A stretch of 8,642 bases of DNA from Bryobacterales bacterium (GTDB taxonomy: Bacteria; Cyanobacteriota; Vampirovibrionia; Obscuribacterales; Obscuribacteraceae), in contig CAJCHQ010000658.1 of the NCBI GenBank assembly GCA_903970295.1, positions 1-8,642 of the forward strand. The letters are read 5' to 3'. Of this stretch, positions 4,789-8,642 are shown piece by piece. The position numbers were made by a program, and so were the translations under genes. The notes under the pieces are model-generated. The model had not been told where the DNA came from. It saw nothing but the letters and a program-made list of their open reading frames with translations, and searched no databases. Within the stretch, counting starts at the first letter, position 1. Each line of letters opens with the position of its first letter.

Positions 4789-6851
4789 TGGAGCTTCTAG
4801 TCGGGGGACAAGCTGTCAGACTCGGACAACGTATTGGGAAAGGCGGCGAGGGCGAAGTCTACAAAGTTGAAGGGCTTGATTGCGCTGCGAAAGTCTATAC
4901 GCTGAGAGACGATGCAAACAGAGAGCCGAAGATCGCGGCGATGATTCGTTCGCTGTCAAAATACAATTCACAGTTTGCTGCGTTTCCGTTGGCGATTGCG
5001 CATCAAAAAGATGGACGACTCGCAGGTTTTCTAATGAACCTGGTTACCGGCCACAAACCGCTCCACGAGCTGTACGCGCCCGCCGCACGGAAGAAGACAT
5101 TCCCGCATGCGGATTATCGTTTCCTCGTGAGAGCTGCCACAAGTGTCGCGCGCGCAGTTGCGTCGGTGCATGCCTCGAATTGCGTGATCGGCGACTTAAA
5201 CCATTCCGGAATTTTGATTTCGGATCGCGCCGAAGCAACTCTGATCGACGCGGATAGTTTCCAAATCATTGATGGTTCGCAACATTACCTGTGCCGAGTT
5301 GGTGTGCCTGAGTATACGCCGCCGGAATTGCAAGGAAAAAAATTAGGAGAAGTTGTCCGAACTGTCGATCATGATGCATTCGGACTCGCGGTCATTATCT
5401 TCCAATTGCTGTGCATGGGACGTCATCCATACTCCGGCGCTTATGCGTCCGGAGAGATGCCGATCGAGAGAGGGATTCGAGAACACCGGTTCGTTTACAG
5501 TCAAAGGCGGGCGGTGGGAATGTCGCCGCCACCCGGCTCTGTCGATTTTGGAATGTTTCCGACTGATGTCCGCGAGTCATTCGAGGCAGCGTTTAGCCCG
5601 AGTACCAAACGTCCTTCAGCTGAACACTGGGTGCGTGTACTTACCGCACTCGAGGGATCGTTGCTGCGCTGTTCTGCACACGAGTTGCACTTCTTTCCGA
5701 ATGGTGCCACTGCGTGTCCGTGGTGCAAAATGGAAAAGCATCACGGCATGGTGCTGTTCCTTCGTCCTCTGATTAATACCGCCGGTTCAACGCCGATATT
5801 CTTCGATATTAAGGCAGCTTGGGCGGCGATTCAAGCGGTTCCGATCCCGACGCCAAAAGAGCTCGAGCCGCAGTTTGTCGATGCCGATCTGCCGCAAGTC
5901 AGCCATCACATTCTGAATTGGAAAAGAAACCGCAATTTCAATGCGGCTTTCATGCTGATGGTAGCCGGAGTTATTGCAGTCATCTTCCCGAAAGTTTGGT
6001 TTATCTGGCTTGGCATCTTGGTTCTAGCAGCGCACAAGTTCACTTCCCACTTCCCATATACGAAGCAGTGGCGTCAACGGTACGACAAAGTACAGACGCA
6101 ACTAGAGCAACGCAAGGCGGAATGGCGAAAGCACACGGGAGTGGAAGAACTTTTAAAAATTCGCGCGTCACTAGAGGAAGTAAAGGCTGGGCTCGAACAA
6201 TTGCCGAAAGAGATGAACGCGCGTGTTAGCGAGTACATGCGTAATCGGCGGTCGCTGCACCTGCGTGACTACTTGGAACAGTTCCAGATTCAGGACGCGA
6301 AGATCCACGGCATAGGCGCTGCAAAAAAAGCGGCGTTGATCTCGTTTGGTATAGAAACTGCTGCTGATGTCACGCTCGAGAAAGTATTGCAGGTGAACGG
6401 TTTTGGCCCGGTGAATTCTCAGCCGTTAGTGAAGTGGCGCGAAATGGTCGAATCTCAGTTTGAATACAGCCCGCATCAGAATCGCGTAGACACTCAGTTC
6501 AGGCAAACGATTGAGGCTGACATCGAAGCCAAGGCTAGAAAACTGCGTAACCAACTAAGTAATGGAGCGCGAGTCTTGTCAGACGCAGTTCAAAATTTGA
6601 AGAATCTTTCAACGACGCCGGATGCGCAGATGAGCAAATTGCATCGGGACCGAATCCAGCTCATGGTGGACTTAAGATATTTAAAAGAGCGTCTGCCGGT
6701 CTCGCAAGCGGCATGGAGAACTGCGAGACCAACGTGCCCGGAATGCAATGCACGCATGATCAGACGCGTGCTGAAAAGCGGTCCCCAAGCTGGAAAACGT
6801 TTCTGGGGCTGCCACCGCTATCCGAAATGCAAAGGGACGCTCAGCGCTTAG
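4785..6851 (+). CDS. Multidomain Ser/Thr kinase with HhH and topoisomerase-type zinc finger (TerY-P triad)
   Basis: A 688-residue protein; ATG 4785 overlaps the phosphatase stop (ATGA). Domains in order: kinase, about 10-290, with P-loop IGKGGEGEV (17-25), ATP lysine K36 in CAAKVY, catalytic loop VIGDLNHSGIL (D137), metal loop IDADSF (D155/D157 in place of DFG), VPEYTPPEL (174-182, APE-like) and DHDAFGLAV (195-203). Then a Cys/His cluster C296...C311-P-W-C314; two hydrophobic helices at about 384-418; a charged coiled coil at 425-500; helix-hairpin-helix repeats at 506-523 (IHGIGAAKKA) and 534-551 (VNGFGPV); and a C4 zinc finger, C651/C654/C676/C682, ending FWGCHRYPKCKGT, as in bacterial topoisomerase I tails. 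The HhH and zinc finger suggest DNA or RNA binding. With a two-pass hairpin, both ends would be cytoplasmic. The kinase probably phosphorylates the partner proteins or a host/phage target. Confidence 0.93.
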   Translation: MMELLVGGQAVRLGQRIGKGGEGEVYKVEGLDCAAKVYTLRDDANREPKIAAMIRSLSKYNSQFAAFPLAIAHQKDGRLAGFLMNLVTGHKPLHELYAPAARKKTFPHADYRFLVRAATSVARAVASVHASNCVIGDLNHSGILISDRAEATLIDADSFQIIDGSQHYLCRVGVPEYTPPELQGKKLGEVVRTVDHDAFGLAVIIFQLLCMGRHPYSGAYASGEMPIERGIREHRFVYSQRRAVGMSPPPGSVDFGMFPTDVRESFEAAFSPSTKRPSAEHWVRVLTALEGSLLRCSAHELHFFPNGATACPWCKMEKHHGMVLFLRPLINTAGSTPIFFDIKAAWAAIQAVPIPTPKELEPQFVDADLPQVSHHILNWKRNRNFNAAFMLMVAGVIAVIFPKVWFIWLGILVLAAHKFTSHFPYTKQWRQRYDKVQTQLEQRKAEWRKHTGVEELLKIRASLEEVKAGLEQLPKEMNARVSEYMRNRRSLHLRDYLEQFQIQDAKIHGIGAAKKAALISFGIETAADVTLEKVLQVNGFGPVNSQPLVKWREMVESQFEYSPHQNRVDTQFRQTIEADIEAKARKLRNQLSNGARVLSDAVQNLKNLSTTPDAQMSKLHRDRIQLMVDLRYLKERLPVSQAAWRTARPTCPECNARMIRRVLKSGPQAGKRFWGCHRYPKCKGTLSA

Positions 6852-7192
6852 TCGCACTCAGTCATCACACAAGCGCTATCTGAGTTCGCTCAAGGCTTTC
6901 AATAATAGCTCCTCGTCTGCGCGCTTCCTGATAATCGCGATTCAGACTTCCCCTGATATTTCTTCCGAATGAGATTGGATAGCACCAATTCGGCACTGAT
7001 CGTGCAACCAAACCGGTCGCGAGTCAAGACGCGCTCCGATATCGAATCTATATATTCAGGCTACACGTTTGATCTCACTGTCAAGTCAGAAGTTTGTCCA
7101 AGATTATGCTCAACTGCCTCAGCTCTTCGGCTGTCCGGGACCTGGCTCAGGCACTGGGACCTGCTAATTCTTTGACCAGTGATGTTATGCAC
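6843..7192. other. Non-coding gap after the kinase gene
   Basis: I find no supportable gene in the 341 bases from 6852. Two short inverted repeats overlap or follow the kinase stop: AGCGCTT (6843-6849) with AAGCGCT (6871-6877), and ACTCAG (6856-6861) with CTGAGT (6880-6885). They are mutually exclusive and lack a T-run, so neither is a clear terminator. Nearer the other side, GGGACCTG occurs twice (7137-7144 and 7156-7163), with CCTGGCTCAGG (7141-7151) between them able to form a tiny stem. This is where the two convergent operons must end. Confidence 0.35.
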
Positions 7193-7822
7193 TCAATAAC
7201 CGACCGAGAAGCGCTGCCGTGGATGTGAGTGCTTTTCCAGTTCATCGACCATGGCGATTGCATAATCTTCCATAGAAATGCGGCTTTCACCCTTTTCATT
7301 AGCTATCAAATTGTCTAGGCCTAAGCGGAAAACAGTGGTGCGAGTGCCAGGTTCAAAAAACGCTGCAGGCGCAAGGCAGGTCCAATCCAAATCTGATGCC
7401 CGCAAAATTTCAAGAGCGCTCAAATGAGCCTTTGCTATTGGCTTCCATTCAGCGGGAAGCATTGGCGAGTCGACCAGAAGCACCCCGGGCGATACCTCTA
7501 GCGTTCCCGCACCCCCGACGGTTAAAAGACGCTTTACGCCGCTTTGCTTTACCCCAGCCACCAGTCGCTCTGTGGCACCAATGAGATCATTGGGTGCGCT
7601 AAGTCCTGGACCATATGCACTTATAACAGCATCAGCACCGGCAACTGCTTCTGATATTTTGGCGGCATCAGAAAGGTCGCCCACTTTCGAAGTCAGTCCA
7701 TCTCGAGGCGCAAGTTTTGATTTGTCGCGCACTACAGCCGTGACCGTGTGTTTGCGTGATAAAAGTTCATTTAGGATTCGCCCACCTGCGTTTCCCGTAC
7801 TTCCATACAGAACTACGTTCAT
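7193..7822 (-). CDS. NAD(P)-binding NmrA/SDR-like oxidoreductase
   Basis: A 209-residue Rossmann-fold protein of the atypical (NmrA-like) short-chain dehydrogenase type. The dinucleotide motif is GSTGNAG (G7, G10, G13) at the end of the first strand; VVRDKSKL (29-36) is the second strand, whose Arg-Lys after the strand favours NADP(H); VGDLSD (47-52) and DAVISAYGP are the usual adenine-side contacts; and VKRLLTVGGAGTLE holds the fourth-strand region. There is no YxxxK catalytic pair, so it may reduce poorly or act as a redox sensor. It begins 10 bases after the SnoaL-like gene stop, with GGGAG (7828-7832) spaced five bases from ATG 7822, so the two form one operon. Its substrate is unknown. 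The homologous family includes many single-domain reductases annotated only as NAD(P)H-binding. Confidence 0.85.
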   Translation of the reverse strand: MNVVLYGSTGNAGGRILNELLSRKHTVTAVVRDKSKLAPRDGLTSKVGDLSDAAKISEAVAGADAVISAYGPGLSAPNDLIGATERLVAGVKQSGVKRLLTVGGAGTLEVSPGVLLVDSPMLPAEWKPIAKAHLSALEILRASDLDWTCLAPAAFFEPGTRTTVFRLGLDNLIANEKGESRISMEDYAIAMVDELEKHSHPRQRFSVGY

Positions 7823-7832
7823 TTTTTCTCCC

Positions 7833-8249
7833 TTAATTTTCTACTGTTTTTGGTTGAGTAACTGTAGCCCAACGCTCCACGATTTTTCCGTTTGCAAAGC
7901 GCCAAAGCACAAAGCCATGAAATTCAATCTTGCGCCCGCTCGCGCTTTCGGTCCCATGCCAGGTATTTCGCACCATCACCTTATCGCCTTCGGCAATAAT
8001 ATCTTCGACCTGCACATGGAGATCCGGCCATTGTTTGTATGCGTTTTCGATCATCGCCTTAGCCGCAGTCGCTCCGACTGCGACTCCTCCAGGCTCATCG
8101 TGGTCGACGAAATCTTCGCTGAAATTGATCAATGCGACTTCGGATTTTTGTCGGTTTACGAAGTCCTCAAAGTGGTTAATCACAAAAGTCTTCATTTGTT
8201 CCAAAGTTAGCCCTGGATCAGCTTTTGGAGGTATAACGATCTCACTCAT
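7833..8249 (-). CDS. SnoaL-like small alpha+beta barrel protein
   Basis: A 138-residue NTF2-fold protein of the SnoaL/ester-cyclase type. The N-terminal helix (LEQMKTFVINHFEDFV) is followed by the characteristic strand pattern: FSEDFVDHDEPGG (43-55), then WPDLHVQVEDIIAEGDKVMV (74-93), TWHGT, and FHGFVLWRFANGKIVERW. SnoaL relatives act as polyketide cyclases or as small-molecule isomerases and hydrolases; many are of unknown substrate. ATG 8249 follows GAGG about seven bases upstream. It is first in the operon with the reductase, a pairing often seen next to an AraC-type regulator. I infer a small-molecule detoxification or modification role. Confidence 0.85.
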   Translation of the reverse strand: MSEIVIPPKADPGLTLEQMKTFVINHFEDFVNRQKSEVALINFSEDFVDHDEPGGVAVGATAAKAMIENAYKQWPDLHVQVEDIIAEGDKVMVRNTWHGTESASGRKIEFHGFVLWRFANGKIVERWATVTQPKTVEN

Positions 8250-8328
8250 GCCTGTGCCTCACTGCAAATTGAAAGCCTAAATTTTGGGCCTCACATAGCT
8301 TGCTTTTTCACGATAAGAATCACATAAT

Positions 8329-8408
8329 CGTGCTATTTCGGATAGCTAAAAACGTGCTTTGTAATCTCAAAAACCTGCTATCCAATCACTTGAATTCTCT
8401 TTGTAATC
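8329..8408. promoter_or_regulatory. Divergent control region with operator-like repeats
   Basis: The 181 bases between the SnoaL-like gene and the regulator hold CTTTGTAATC twice (8357-8366, 8399-8408), exactly 42 bp apart, about four helical turns. They also hold CGTGCT twice (8329-8334, 8353-8358) and the inverted pair GGATAGC (8340-8346)/GCTATCC (8377-8383). Direct repeats in helical phase are typical binding sites for AraC-family activators. I see no strong promoter box on either strand, which fits activator-dependent expression. Confidence 0.4.
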
Positions 8409-8430
8409 ACTCCTTAAGCTCCCGGGACGA

Positions 8431-8642
8431 ATGACTACCAAGACACATTTTTATGACGGTGGTTCATTTGATGTCAGCCTTTATCAGTCTGAACCCGCTG
8501 AACTGCTTGTTCAATTTCCCGGTGTACTAGTTGTTAGTCAATTCGCTGACAACGACGTTCTACGCCAGATCGATGACGGCAAATTGATTCGCCACAAATA
8601 TAAAAAGGGCAACATCACATTAGTTCCCCCGGCTACGCGAAT
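8431..8642 (+). CDS. Probable AraC-family transcriptional regulator, 5' part only
   Basis: An open frame from ATG 8431 runs off the window edge after 70 codons. It begins MTTKTHFYDGGSFDVSLYQS and continues through LVVSQFADNDVLRQID to a KGNITLVPPATR segment. The last phrase (basic residues, G-N/D-I-x-L-x-P) is the usual cupin-like signature in the N-terminal sensor half of AraC-family regulators; the C-terminal double helix-turn-helix would be beyond the edge, so the assignment is incomplete. GGGA (8424-8427) three bases before the ATG is a weak ribosome binding site. It is divergent from the SnoaL-like/reductase operon and probably controls it. Confidence 0.7.
   Translation, partial: MTTKTHFYDGGSFDVSLYQSEPAELLVQFPGVLVVSQFADNDVLRQIDDGKLIRHKYKKGNITLVPPATR

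Noticed and set aside
6969..7175. A 68-codon plus-strand frame between the kinase and reductase genes
   Set aside because: No ribosome binding site and no protein-like hydrophobic pattern, while the three minus-strand frames checked around 7021-7080 contain stops; treated as non-coding.
1..8642. CRISPR arrays, riboswitches and replication origins
   Set aside because: No regularly spaced repeats, no recognisable aptamer cores and no iteron or DnaA-box clusters were seen.

Overview
The window looks like a chromosomal accessory segment from a free-living bacterium of moderate GC content with sigma70-type promoters. The single tRNA gene does not encode its 3' CCA, which argues against Enterobacterales and close relatives. 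I cannot fix the phylum. The TPR secretory protein and the CCA-less tRNA would fit a non-photosynthetic cyanobacterial relative (Vampirovibrionia/Obscuribacterales) or several other groups, so this is only a guess.

Left part (1-1862): a possible small membrane protein on the minus strand (95-292, weak), a convincing 209-residue exported TPR-like protein (327-956), a gene-poor stretch, then tRNA-Val(UAC) at 1513-1584. The tRNA is followed at once by a textbook intrinsic terminator (1595-1628).

Middle-left (1863-3340): scrambled DNA with mobile-element scars. A plus-strand ORF with a good ribosome binding site (1863) loses its own character after about 60 codons. It runs into a repeated motif resembling IS21-family ends and then a 14-bp sequence typical of IS6/IS26-family tips (2135-2148). 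A perfect inverted copy of that 14-mer lies at 2647-2660. The two tips bracket an intact-looking four-helix membrane protein gene on the minus strand (2150-2584), whose stop codon lies within four bases of one tip. Beyond this is about 690 bp without a convincing gene, carrying a possible decayed coding remnant.

Centre (3279-6851): the main feature. A clear promoter (TTGCGA-18-TATAAT) drives three overlapping genes: a TerY-type von Willebrand factor A protein with a complete metal-binding (MIDAS) motif, a PP2C-type Ser/Thr phosphatase, and a 688-residue Ser/Thr kinase. The kinase is fused to a Cys cluster, a two-helix membrane hairpin, a coiled coil, a helix-hairpin-helix region and a topoisomerase-type zinc finger. 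This is the TerY phosphorylation triad (TerY-P), known from comparative genomics of tellurite-resistance/stress loci and reported as an antiphage defence system in a large functional screen (Gao and colleagues, 2020). I infer a phosphorylation switch in which kinase and phosphatase act on each other or on a shared target, the vWA protein acts as adaptor or sensor, and the kinase tail contacts nucleic acid near the membrane.

Right part (6852-8642): a non-coding gap, then a minus-strand operon of a SnoaL-like small protein (8249-7833) and an NAD(P)-binding NmrA-like reductase (7822-7193). Divergent from it is the 5' end of a probable AraC-family regulator (8431 to the window edge). The shared 181-bp intergenic region carries direct and inverted repeats that are candidate operators.
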